DNA from: Agrobacterium fabrum
GTDB lineage: Bacteria > Pseudomonadota > Alphaproteobacteria > Rhizobiales > Rhizobiaceae
Length of the DNA stretch: 31,191 nt
NCBI GenBank assembly: GCA_003241215.1
Contig: QFOL01000013.1
Span: 1 to 31,191 of the forward strand
Direction: 5' to 3'
Numbering within the stretch: the stretch's first letter is position 1; the number at the start of each line of letters is the position of its first letter. The position numbers and the translations under genes are program-made. The notes under the pieces are model-generated. The model saw only the letters and a program-made list of their open reading frames with translations. It did not search any database and was not told the origin of the DNA. Shown piece by piece: positions 8,273 to 16,318 of the stretch.

Positions 8273-9667
8273 ATGGCGCATCAGTCCTTTCCGGACGCCC
8301 GCATTTTTGCCGACCAGCTCATCGCCCTCATCGACGATGCTCTGACCGGCCAGGTGAACGCCATTCTCCATCACCCTGATTTTCAGGCGATGGAAGCGAG
8401 ATGGCGCGGGCTGGCCATGGTCGTTCGCGAAGCTGGCCGCGGCGCCGACGTCAAGGTGAAGCTGCTGAACGCCAGCTGGCGCGATCTTGCCCGCAACACG
8501 GAACGCGCCACCGACTTTGACCAGAGCCATCTTTTCGAAGTCGTCTATAATCGCGAATTCGGCATGCCGGGCGGCGAGCCGGTCGGCCTGTTGATCGGCG
8601 ACTACGCCTTTTCCCCCGATGATCTTCAGGGCGCCGATTCCATCACCACGCTGTCGCAGATCGGCATGGTGGCTGCGGCCGCCTTCTGCCCCTTCGTCGC
8701 GGCGGCAGCACCTTCCGCCGTCGGCCTGCAGGATTTCGCCGAACTCAGCCGGGTTCACGACTTTTCCTCGCTGAAGCAGGAGAAATCGCGGCTGCGGTGG
8801 AATGCGCTGCGCGCACGCGACGATTCCCGCTTTGTCGGCCTTGTCGCGCCGCGCATTTTGCTGCGCTCTCCCTACAGGCCCTATGCGCGCGGACGCGATG
8901 ACGGTTTTCCATTCCGCGAGCATGTGGCGGAAAGCGGCGAGACCCTGCTGTGGGGCAATGCCGCCTTCGCTTTTGCAACGGTGGTGGTGCGCAATTTCGT
9001 CGATTCCGGCTGGTTTGCGGATCTGCGCGGCGTGACGCAGGATGCCGTGGACGGCGGCATGCTCTCTTCCCGGCAATTGCCGCCGCTCGATCTAGGTATC
9101 GAAAGCAACGGTCTTTCCGCGCAGCCACCCGTCGAAGTGCAGCTGACGACCGGGCAGGAACAGCAATTTTCCGATCTCGGCATCGTGCCCGTCTCCACCA
9201 CTTACCTCTCCGGCATGGCGATCTTCAACGCCAACCAGTCCCTGCATGCGCCCGGCCATTATTCCAGCGAAGCGGCAAGGCAGAACGCCCGCCTCGCGGC
9301 CATGCTGCAATATGTGCTGTGCGCCTCCCGGTTCTCGCATTACCTCAAGGTCATCATGCGCGACGATATCGGCCAGCTGAGCGACGCCTCGACGATAGAG
9401 CGCAAACTGGAAGGCTGGCTTTCCTCCTACACGCTCGGCAATGACGATGCGGAAGCGGCGCTGCGCACACGCTACCCGCTGCGCTCCGCCGGGATCAACG
9501 TCTTCGAGGTTCCCGGCAAGCCAGGAACATTCTCCTGCACCGTGCGCCTTCAGCCGCATTTCCAGCTCGATGACGTCTCCACGAGCTTCCACCTCATTGC
9601 CGAAACCATGATGCCGCCCGCCGCCGCATCCCGGTCTCCGGCCGAGCCGCAAAGGATACCCGCATGA
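8273..9667 (+). CDS. tssC2: Second TssC-family protein (ImpD/TssC40-like)
   Basis: This is a 464-residue paralogue of the preceding sheath protein. It shares ARWRGLAMVV (42-51), FDQSHLFEVVYNREFGMPGG, LLIGDYAF, SRFSHYLKVIMRDDIG and FEVPGKPGTFSCTVRLQPH. It begins about 50 residues later than TssC1 in the alignment, so it lacks the N-terminal arm, and has a Pro/Ala-rich C-terminal tail. The ATG at 8273 has GGAG 7 bases upstream. Its stop overlaps the tagJ start (ATGA), so the two are translationally coupled. Two tandem tssC genes are typical of Rhizobiaceae imp clusters. The exact role is unsure; a minor sheath or baseplate-end subunit is possible. Confidence 0.9.
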   Translation: MAHQSFPDARIFADQLIALIDDALTGQVNAILHHPDFQAMEARWRGLAMVVREAGRGADVKVKLLNASWRDLARNTERATDFDQSHLFEVVYNREFGMPGGEPVGLLIGDYAFSPDDLQGADSITTLSQIGMVAAAAFCPFVAAAAPSAVGLQDFAELSRVHDFSSLKQEKSRLRWNALRARDDSRFVGLVAPRILLRSPYRPYARGRDDGFPFREHVAESGETLLWGNAAFAFATVVVRNFVDSGWFADLRGVTQDAVDGGMLSSRQLPPLDLGIESNGLSAQPPVEVQLTTGQEQQFSDLGIVPVSTTYLSGMAIFNANQSLHAPGHYSSEAARQNARLAAMLQYVLCASRFSHYLKVIMRDDIGQLSDASTIERKLEGWLSSYTLGNDDAEAALRTRYPLRSAGINVFEVPGKPGTFSCTVRLQPHFQLDDVSTSFHLIAETMMPPAAASRSPAEPQRIPA

Positions 9668-10488
9668 CGCTGCGCGACGATATTTCCCGCCTTCTCGACG
9701 ATGACCGGCTGCAGGACGCGATCGGTCTTGCGCGCGAACACGTCAAAACGAAGCCCACCGACAAGGATGGCCGCCATTTCTATATCGACCTGCTGGTCCT
9801 TGCCGGCGACTACGAGAAGGCCGATGCGCAATGCAATCTGGCCGCAACATTCTCGCCGCAGGAAAGCGTCGGCTTTTCTCTCTTTCGCCATCAGTTGCGC
9901 GCCATGGCCGCACGCAATGCGTGGTTCGAGAACGGCGCGGTGCCGGATTTTCCCGGCGGTCCGTCCGAACTCGATCAGCTGGCTATCCGGGCGAATATCG
10001 CCGCACGCAGCGGCGATGCGGATGCCGCCAGAACCGTACTGGCTGAACTCGATGATAAACGCGGCAATGTGCCAATTGGCCATAATGGCGCGACCGCCGC
10101 CGACATTCGCGATCTGGACGACCGGGTTCCCCACGCGCTGGAGGTGCTGACCAATGGCGGCCGCTACCTCTGGATCGATTACGGCCGCGTAGAAAGCCTC
10201 ACCATCGACCCGATGAGCCGCCCGCGCGACCTCGCTTTCCGCGGGGCTGAGCTGACGTTGCGCGACGGCGCGGTCGCATCCGTGCTGCTTCCGGCGATCT
10301 ATCACGGTGCCAAGGACGATGTCGGCCTCCTCCTCGGCCGGGAAACCCGATGGAGCGAGGAAGACCAGCCTCTGGCAACCGGGCAAGGCCAGCGCTGCCT
10401 GCTGATTGGCGACGATGTGGTGCCGTTCCACGAGATCGGCTCCCTTTCCGCCGCCTCCGACGATGAAAGGCAGATCGCCCGTGGTTGA
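9664..10488 (+). CDS. tagJ: TagJ / ImpE-family T6SS accessory protein
   Basis: This 274-residue protein belongs to the ImpE (SciE) family. In other species members bind the sheath subunit TssB and/or ClpV and modulate sheath disassembly. The N-terminal half is a TPR-like helical region (LDDDRLQDAIGLAREHVKTK and FYIDLLVLAGDYEKADAQ), and the C-terminal part is beta-rich, with YLWIDYGRVESLTI and LPAIYHGAKDD. The ATG at 9664 overlaps the tssC2 stop by ATGA, and its own end overlaps the start of tssE. It is the expected gene at this place in Agrobacterium imp operons. Confidence 0.88.
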   Translation: MTLRDDISRLLDDDRLQDAIGLAREHVKTKPTDKDGRHFYIDLLVLAGDYEKADAQCNLAATFSPQESVGFSLFRHQLRAMAARNAWFENGAVPDFPGGPSELDQLAIRANIAARSGDADAARTVLAELDDKRGNVPIGHNGATAADIRDLDDRVPHALEVLTNGGRYLWIDYGRVESLTIDPMSRPRDLAFRGAELTLRDGAVASVLLPAIYHGAKDDVGLLLGRETRWSEEDQPLATGQGQRCLLIGDDVVPFHEIGSLSAASDDERQIARG

Positions 10489-10990
10489 TCCGCTCGAGCA
10501 ATATCGCGCACGGCAGAGGACGCTGTCGCGCTCCGTTCTGGACCGGCTGCTCGATGACGCGCCGGATGCGGAAACGGATATGCTCGTCAGCCTGAAGGAT
10601 CAGGCGCGCGAGATGCGCGAGGTGATCCGCCGCGATCTCGAGGCATTGCTCAATACCCGCCGTAACCCCGCCGGCCCGCCGGCAGCTCTGAAAGAGCTTA
10701 CCGATGCGTTGGTGAGCTATGGCGTGGACGGTATTCTTTCGGCCAATCTGGTAACGGATGCCTCCAAGGCGCGGCTCGCACGCAGCATCGAGCGGCGGAT
10801 TTCCCTGTTCGAAACCCGCCTTGCCGACGTGCATGTGACGATCCTGAAAAACCGCACGGATGGCGACCGGGCGCTGCGCATGCGCATACAGGCAAGCTTC
10901 CGCCTTCAGGAAGGCATGCCGCCGATCAGCTTCGAATCCCGGATCGATCCGTCCACGCAGCGTTTCCTGGTGGAGGCGACGAATGGCTGA
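10481..10990 (+). CDS. tssE: TssE, gp25-like T6SS baseplate protein
   Basis: TssE resembles phage T4 gp25 lysozyme-like wedge proteins and nucleates sheath assembly at the baseplate. I choose GTG at 10481 (AAGG 10 bases upstream; 169 residues, MVDPLEQYRARQRTLSRSVL). An ATG at 10463 would add six residues with no ribosome site, and an ATG at 10406 lies deep in tagJ. The gp25 signature is clear: a helical lead, YGVDGILSANLVTDA, ARSIERRISLFETRLADVHV and the C-terminal strand LRMRIQASFRLQEG. It overlaps tagJ upstream and tssF downstream, indicating tight translational coupling. Confidence 0.92.
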   Translation: MVDPLEQYRARQRTLSRSVLDRLLDDAPDAETDMLVSLKDQAREMREVIRRDLEALLNTRRNPAGPPAALKELTDALVSYGVDGILSANLVTDASKARLARSIERRISLFETRLADVHVTILKNRTDGDRALRMRIQASFRLQEGMPPISFESRIDPSTQRFLVEATNG

Positions 10991-12764
10991 CGGCTTTCTC
11001 GAAAAATACAATGACGAACTCTTCGCGCTCCGAAAACGCGCATCGCGTTTTGCGGCGGCGTTTCCGAAGATCGCCGGCAGGCTGCGTATGACGGGCGATG
11101 TCGCCGACGATCCGCATGTCGAGCGGCTGATCCAGAGCTTCGCCTATTCCGCCGCCCGTGTGCGCCAGAAGCTGGACGACGAGTTTCCGGAACTGTCGGA
11201 CAGCCTCTTGGAAACGCTCTACCCGCATTATCTTGCGCCGATCCCGTCCATGAGCGTGGTTCAGTTCACCCCGAGCACGGCGCTCGCAACCGTGCAGACA
11301 CTTCCCCGGCACAGTGAAATCCTTGCCGAGCCGGTGGGCGGTGAAAGCTGCCGTTTTCGCACCACGCAGGCGGTGGAGATCGCGCCGCTGCAAATCGCAG
11401 CCGCAACGCTGTCCGGCCAGCCGATCGACGCGCCTTTTTCGGCCTCGTTTACCGGCGCCGCCAGCTGCCTGCGGCTTTCGCTGCGCAGCACGGCACCGCG
11501 CGGCGGCACTTTCCCGGAAATGGGCCTGACGAAGCTTCAGATTTTCCTGTCCGCCGCCTGGCAGCAGGCCACGGCGCTTTACGAGCTTTTGACCAATCAT
11601 TGCGTGGGCATTGCGCTTGCGCGGCACGCCGAGGACAGGGAAGCCGTTTTCCTGCCCGCCGGCAATCTCACGCCATCGGGTTATACGCGCGATCAGGCCA
11701 TGTTGCCCTATCCGGCCAACAGTTTTGACGGATACCGGCTTCTCACCGAATTCTTCGCGCTGCCGCAGAAATTTCTCTTTCTCGATATCGACGGGCTACA
11801 AAAATGGAGCGGCGGCGACTGCGAGCTTTATATCTATCTGGATGCGGCGGATACGCAGCTTGAGCGCATGGTGTCGGTCGGGGATTTCGTGTTGAACGCC
11901 TCGCCGGTCATCAACCTGTTCAAACAAAGCTGCGAACCGCTGAGCCTCGATGGCACGCGCACGGAATACCGGCTGCTGCCGGATGCACGGCGGCAGCGGA
12001 CCCGCGAAATCTATGCCGTCGAAAACGTCCAGCTGACCAGCCGCTCCGGACAGACGGAAAAGACCTCCCCGTTTTTCGGCCGCACCCAGCGCAACAATGG
12101 TGCAAACGTGTTCTGGCAGATACAGCGCCGTTTCGATGACGACGGTTCTTCCGATACGGACATCGCCTTCGTGGATCAGAAGCGCGGACCGCTTGGACCG
12201 CTCGACATGGTGGCGAGCATCGATACGCTGTGCATCAATCGCGAGTTGCCAAGCCAGCTCCCCTTTGGCGGCGGCCACCCCTTCCTGCAGCTTTCGACCG
12301 GTAACGAGGCGGTGAAATCCATCCATGCGCTGATGCCGCCGACGGCGGCGATCCGCGTCAACGAACGCTCGGCGCGTGAATGGCGGCTGATCTCGCATCT
12401 GCTCCTCAACCATCTCTCCCTCACCGACAGCGGCGGCGCGCCGCTGAAGGACATTCTCTCGCTTTATTCCTTCAGGGACAGCCCGGAGACCCGGCAGCTC
12501 GTGGAGGCGATCAGCAATGTCGAGGCGCAGAATTCCCACGCCCGGATCGGCTCAGCCATGGTGCCGGGAACGGATATCACCGTGGAGTTCGATCCCGCGC
12601 TGATAGCGCGGCCTGCCGCATTTGTTTTCGCCAATGTCCTCAATCATTTCTTCGGGCTCTACACCTCGATCAACAGCTTCACGCGGCTGACGGCGACGAT
12701 GCGCGGCCACTCCAAACCGATTGCCCGCTGGCCGGCCCGCGCGGCCGACCGGCCGCTGCTCTAG
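10983..12764 (+). CDS. tssF: TssF (ImpG/VasA), T6SS baseplate protein
   Basis: TssF forms the baseplate wedge with TssG and contacts TssK and the VgrG hub. Starting at the ATG at 10983, which overlaps the tssE end and has GGAGG 6 bases upstream, the product is 593 residues, MADGFLEKYNDELFALRKRA. Family marks include FLEKYNDEL..LR at the N-terminus, HVERLIQSFAYSAARVRQKLDDEFPELSDSL without its middle, LYPHYLAPIPSMSV, and the C-terminal FANVLNHFFGLYTSINSFTR. An upstream in-frame ATG at 10860 lies inside tssE and would add 41 unrelated residues. TssG follows after 9 bases. Confidence 0.96.
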   Translation: MADGFLEKYNDELFALRKRASRFAAAFPKIAGRLRMTGDVADDPHVERLIQSFAYSAARVRQKLDDEFPELSDSLLETLYPHYLAPIPSMSVVQFTPSTALATVQTLPRHSEILAEPVGGESCRFRTTQAVEIAPLQIAAATLSGQPIDAPFSASFTGAASCLRLSLRSTAPRGGTFPEMGLTKLQIFLSAAWQQATALYELLTNHCVGIALARHAEDREAVFLPAGNLTPSGYTRDQAMLPYPANSFDGYRLLTEFFALPQKFLFLDIDGLQKWSGGDCELYIYLDAADTQLERMVSVGDFVLNASPVINLFKQSCEPLSLDGTRTEYRLLPDARRQRTREIYAVENVQLTSRSGQTEKTSPFFGRTQRNNGANVFWQIQRRFDDDGSSDTDIAFVDQKRGPLGPLDMVASIDTLCINRELPSQLPFGGGHPFLQLSTGNEAVKSIHALMPPTAAIRVNERSAREWRLISHLLLNHLSLTDSGGAPLKDILSLYSFRDSPETRQLVEAISNVEAQNSHARIGSAMVPGTDITVEFDPALIARPAAFVFANVLNHFFGLYTSINSFTRLTATMRGHSKPIARWPARAADRPLL

Positions 12765-12773
12765 GAGACCGGG

Positions 12774-13778
12774 ATGGAACAGCAGACGCCAACCATGAAA
12801 GACCGGCAGGCCGCGCTTCTCAGCGACGATCCCGGCCGTTTTGAGCCCGCCACCGCGTTTCGCGTCGCCCAGCTGGTTGCGGCGGATGACGGGATTGTCG
12901 TCGGCGCCCATGGCGGAACACAGCCAACCCCGCTGGCGATCAGCGGTTTCAATTACAAACGCGGCCAGGCCGAACTAAAATCCGCCTTCGCGCCCATCGT
13001 CGGGCCGCTCGGTTCGCTGCCGCCGGCCTATGGCGAATTGCTGCAGCGGGAAGAGCGCAATCGCTCCGGTGCGCTGGCGAGCTTCTTCAATCTGTTCGCC
13101 GCAAGGTTCAGCGAGTTGTTTGTATCCGCGACGGAAAAATACCGCCTCGCAAGGGGATTGCGCTGGTCGGCCGAGCGGCAGGAGAACGGTTTTCGCAAAA
13201 CCCTGCTTGCACTCACCGGGTTCCGCACAGCCGGTCTGGTGGAAAAGGCGGGCGTGAGCGAAGATGCGCTCCTGCGGTTCAGCGGCCTTCTGGCCGGCCG
13301 CAACCGCAATGTTTCGGCCCTGACCTCGATGCTTTGCGAATTCACGGGACTTCCGGTGAATGTCGAACAGTTTCGCCGGCGATGGGTGGCTTTGCCGCTT
13401 CACGAACAAAGCCAGCTCGGACAGGCATCCGGGTTGAGGCTCGGACAGAACACAACGGCAGGAAGCGCTGTCGAAGATATGAGCGGCGGCTTCCGGATCG
13501 TGATCGGTCCCGTCGCCTACGCGGATTATCTGGCCCTGACGCCCGGGTCGAAGCGGCTTGCGGAGATATTTTCGCTGACACGCCTGTTCGTCGGAAGCGC
13601 CTTGCATTTCGATGTGCAGGTGATCCTGAAAAAGGAGGACATTCCCTTCTGCCGCCTCGGCCAGTCCGATGCCCCTGCCCGCCTCGGCTGGAACAGCTGG
13701 GCTCGCGTGGCGCCCGCAGAAAAAGACAGCGCCGATGCTGTGGTGACCGAGCGCGAAGGCTCGGCGATTTCCGTGTGA
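12774..13778 (+). CDS. tssG: TssG (ImpH/VasB), T6SS baseplate protein
   Basis: This is the 334-residue partner of TssF in the baseplate wedge. The ATG at 12774 has AGGAG 7 bases upstream. The N-terminus (FEPATAFRVAQL) matches the family pattern in which TssG begins 'f.F.qavrlle'. It continues with YGELLQREERNRSGALASFF and LFAARFSELFVSA in the first 110 residues, and later MLCEFTGLPVNVEQFRRRWV and FRIVIGPVAYADYLALTPG. These stretches are recognisable for ImpH/VasB. It is followed 10 bases later by fha. Confidence 0.93.
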   Translation: MEQQTPTMKDRQAALLSDDPGRFEPATAFRVAQLVAADDGIVVGAHGGTQPTPLAISGFNYKRGQAELKSAFAPIVGPLGSLPPAYGELLQREERNRSGALASFFNLFAARFSELFVSATEKYRLARGLRWSAERQENGFRKTLLALTGFRTAGLVEKAGVSEDALLRFSGLLAGRNRNVSALTSMLCEFTGLPVNVEQFRRRWVALPLHEQSQLGQASGLRLGQNTTAGSAVEDMSGGFRIVIGPVAYADYLALTPGSKRLAEIFSLTRLFVGSALHFDVQVILKKEDIPFCRLGQSDAPARLGWNSWARVAPAEKDSADAVVTEREGSAISV

Positions 13779-13788
13779 GGGCATGGAT

Positions 13789-14988
13789 ATGAAGCTTGCA
13801 CTCAAGGACACACGAAATATCGGAGCCGCAAGAGCCAGTCAGTGGAGCTTCGAGCGCGGCCGCCGCGTCATCGGCCGGTCTCGCGATTGCGACTGGCAGA
13901 TCGACGACAATGAGCGGCGCGTTTCCAAGCTGCACTGCACGCTCAGCCGCGATGGCGAAGGTTTTACGATCCTTGACCAGAGCGCGAACGGCACGCTGGT
14001 CGATGGCCGTCTGCTGCTGGAAGGCGAAAGCGCGCGTCTCCGCGACGGTTCGCAGATCGATATTGGCGGGCAGGTTTTTCAGGTCGTCATCAGCGGCGAT
14101 GCCGAGCTGGATTTTTCCGATCCCGACGCGTCCCTGCGCATGAGTGACGAGCCGCTGACCATTTCGGCGATCCTTGCCGACATCGCCCCGAATGGCCGTT
14201 CGGCAGGCGGCGTGATGGGCAACACCGCCTCCGCCGACGAGTGGTCCGAAACATGGCGCGAGGGCGCGAAGCGGAAGGCGAAATCCATTTCACGAAATGT
14301 CGAGATCGGCTGGAGCGAACCGCCCGCAGCGCGTGGAATAGGCGCCGTTCTGCCTGATAACTGGGACGAGGAGCCGGTTGCAAGCAGCGAGCACGAACAT
14401 ACCGACGCACTGAACACGCCGGTCATGATCTCTCGTCCGGTTTCGGCCTCAGGTAACGAGGATTTCGACAGCGTCTTCCCGGAAACAGGCGAAGACCTGA
14501 CCCTGGAGAACCCATCAACTGCCGATGGTTCGACCGCGCAGGAGATCGGCGATCTTCTGACCGCGCTGGAGCAGGAAAGCGCCGATTGTCTGGCCATTCT
14601 CGACATTGAAGGCGAGCGCACCGGCCACGGTTCGTCAGCCTCCCTGAGCGAACGGGTGGAGACGCTCATCCGCCAGCAGCGGCGGCTCGCCGCCTCGCTT
14701 GAAACCCTGATCCACGGCTGCACGCAAAAGCTCGAGCCGAGGCTTCTCGAAGCCTCCGTCGATGCCGGCAACGATCTTCGTGCCAAAATCGAGCGCCGCG
14801 ACTGGCAGGGGCTGATCATGAAGACCGATTACTGGTCCACTTACAAAAAGCAATTTGAGGAAAACGGCCGTCCATTGCCGGTCAGGCAGTTCCTGCAGCG
14901 GGCAGCGCGCGGTGAGGCCGCGCCCACGCAGGAACCTGACGCGATAACGGCCGATGCAAAGGGGGTAAACAACCACGATGAGACATGA
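13789..14988 (+). CDS. fha: Fha, FHA-domain T6SS scaffold and phosphothreonine reader
   Basis: Fha is a cytoplasmic forkhead-associated protein that binds phosphorylated TssL and promotes T6SS assembly in A. tumefaciens. I use the ATG at 13789 (GAGGG 7 bases upstream) rather than 13783, which sits too close to the ribosome site; this gives 399 residues. The FHA domain is at about 5-105: VIGRSRDCDWQI holds Arg30, RVSKLHC holds Ser46 and His49, and SANGTLVDG holds Asn67. With this start, Arg30 and Ser46 fall at the numbers I recall for the pThr-binding residues of the C58 protein, supporting the choice. A low-complexity acidic linker (105-240) leads to a helical C-terminal T6SS Fha domain (about 245-375). 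Its end overlaps tssK by 11 bases. Confidence 0.94.
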   Translation: MKLALKDTRNIGAARASQWSFERGRRVIGRSRDCDWQIDDNERRVSKLHCTLSRDGEGFTILDQSANGTLVDGRLLLEGESARLRDGSQIDIGGQVFQVVISGDAELDFSDPDASLRMSDEPLTISAILADIAPNGRSAGGVMGNTASADEWSETWREGAKRKAKSISRNVEIGWSEPPAARGIGAVLPDNWDEEPVASSEHEHTDALNTPVMISRPVSASGNEDFDSVFPETGEDLTLENPSTADGSTAQEIGDLLTALEQESADCLAILDIEGERTGHGSSASLSERVETLIRQQRRLAASLETLIHGCTQKLEPRLLEASVDAGNDLRAKIERRDWQGLIMKTDYWSTYKKQFEENGRPLPVRQFLQRAARGEAAPTQEPDAITADAKGVNNHDET

Positions 14989-16318
14989 GAACCGTGTTGC
15001 CTGGAGCGAGGGCATGTTTCTTCGCGTTCAGCATTTTCAGCAATCCGACCGCTGGACCGAACGGCTGGTGCGCAACACCACGCGCAACCTCTCGCCTTAC
15101 CCGTGGGGCATCGCCGAAATCGGCGTGGACCGCAGCGCGCTGTCGATAGGGCAATTCGCCCTGTCAAACCTGCGCGGCGTTCTTCCCGATGGAACGCCCT
15201 TCGAAGCGCCTGAAGATTCCGACCTGCCGCCGCCGCTCGATCTCGACGAAAGCGTCAAGAACGCCGTTATCTATCTCGCCCTGCCGGCCCGGCAGCCGGG
15301 CAAGGCCGACATGTCCGCCAGCGGCCGCAACGATGCGAACAATGTGCGCTTCACCGCCTCCAGCTATGAGGTCTCCGACACGAATATCGAGACGGATTTC
15401 GTGGCCCCCATCGATGTCGGCCGTCTCAGCCTGAAATTCCTGAAAACCGGCGACGATCTTTCCGGTTACGATCTCATCGGTCTTGCAAGGGTCATCGAGG
15501 TTCGTTCCGACCGCGCGGTCATTCTGGATCCGGATTTCATTCCTCCGAGCCTGAGCTGCGCGGCGGCGCCCCGCCTCAACGAATTGCTGACGGAGCTTCT
15601 GGGGATCGTACGCCACCGCGCCCAGGCGATTGCCGAACGCATCGGCGATCCGACGATCAGGGGAACGGCGGAAGTGGGCGATTATTTCCTGCTGCAAATC
15701 CTCAACCGGGCCGATCCGCTGCTGGCGCATCGCTGCGCCAACGCCACGCGTTTTCACCCCATCCGTTTTTATGAAGACTGCATCCAGCTTGCCGGCGAGC
15801 TTGCAACCTTCACCACGGACAAAAAGCGGGCGACGGATTTCCCGCCCTATCGGCACGAGGACTTGAAAGCCACCTTCGGGGCGGTTTTCGACGATCTGCG
15901 CACATCGCTGTCAGCGGTTCTGGAACAGGCGGCCGTTGCGATCGAGCTGGTGGAGCGCCGCCATGGCGTCCGCGTCGGCACCATCCACGACCGCACGCTG
16001 CTGCGCGATGCCGGCTTCGTGCTTGCCGTGCGCGCGGATATGGCCGCCGAAGACATTCGCCGCCGCCTGCCGGCACAGATCAAGGTCGGGCCAGTGGAGC
16101 GGATTTCCGAACTGGTCAATGTGGCGCTGCCCGGCATTCCCGTGCGCTCCCTGCCGGTCCTGCCGCGGCAATTGCCCTATCGGTCCGGCACCGTCTATTT
16201 CGAGATCGACACGCAATCACCCCTCTGGAAGCAGCTTGAGACATCAGGCGCGATTGCCCTGCATCTGGCGGGCGAGTTCCCCGGGCTTGAGATGGAAATG
16301 TGGGCGTTACGCGAATGA
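14978..16318 (+). CDS. tssK: TssK (ImpJ/VasE), baseplate-to-membrane adaptor
   Basis: TssK trimers connect the baseplate wedges to the TssL/TssM membrane complex. The 446-residue product has the classic N-terminus: VAWSEGMFLRVQHFQQSDRW (family 'v.W.eGm.L.pqHFQ'), then the LSPYPWGIAEIGVDR shoulder region. It ends with a C-terminal domain containing YFEIDTQSPLWKQLE, LHLAGEFPGLEMEMWALRE. The ATG at 14978 overlaps fha, and the stop overlaps the tssL start (ATGA). This fits a strictly coupled fha-tssK-tssL-tssM block. Confidence 0.96.
   Translation: MRHENRVAWSEGMFLRVQHFQQSDRWTERLVRNTTRNLSPYPWGIAEIGVDRSALSIGQFALSNLRGVLPDGTPFEAPEDSDLPPPLDLDESVKNAVIYLALPARQPGKADMSASGRNDANNVRFTASSYEVSDTNIETDFVAPIDVGRLSLKFLKTGDDLSGYDLIGLARVIEVRSDRAVILDPDFIPPSLSCAAAPRLNELLTELLGIVRHRAQAIAERIGDPTIRGTAEVGDYFLLQILNRADPLLAHRCANATRFHPIRFYEDCIQLAGELATFTTDKKRATDFPPYRHEDLKATFGAVFDDLRTSLSAVLEQAAVAIELVERRHGVRVGTIHDRTLLRDAGFVLAVRADMAAEDIRRRLPAQIKVGPVERISELVNVALPGIPVRSLPVLPRQLPYRSGTVYFEIDTQSPLWKQLETSGAIALHLAGEFPGLEMEMWALRE

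Noticed and set aside
6688..8274. 528-codon minus-strand ORF opposite tssC1
   Set aside because: Antisense to a clear sheath gene, no ribosome site or domain; codon-bias shadow.
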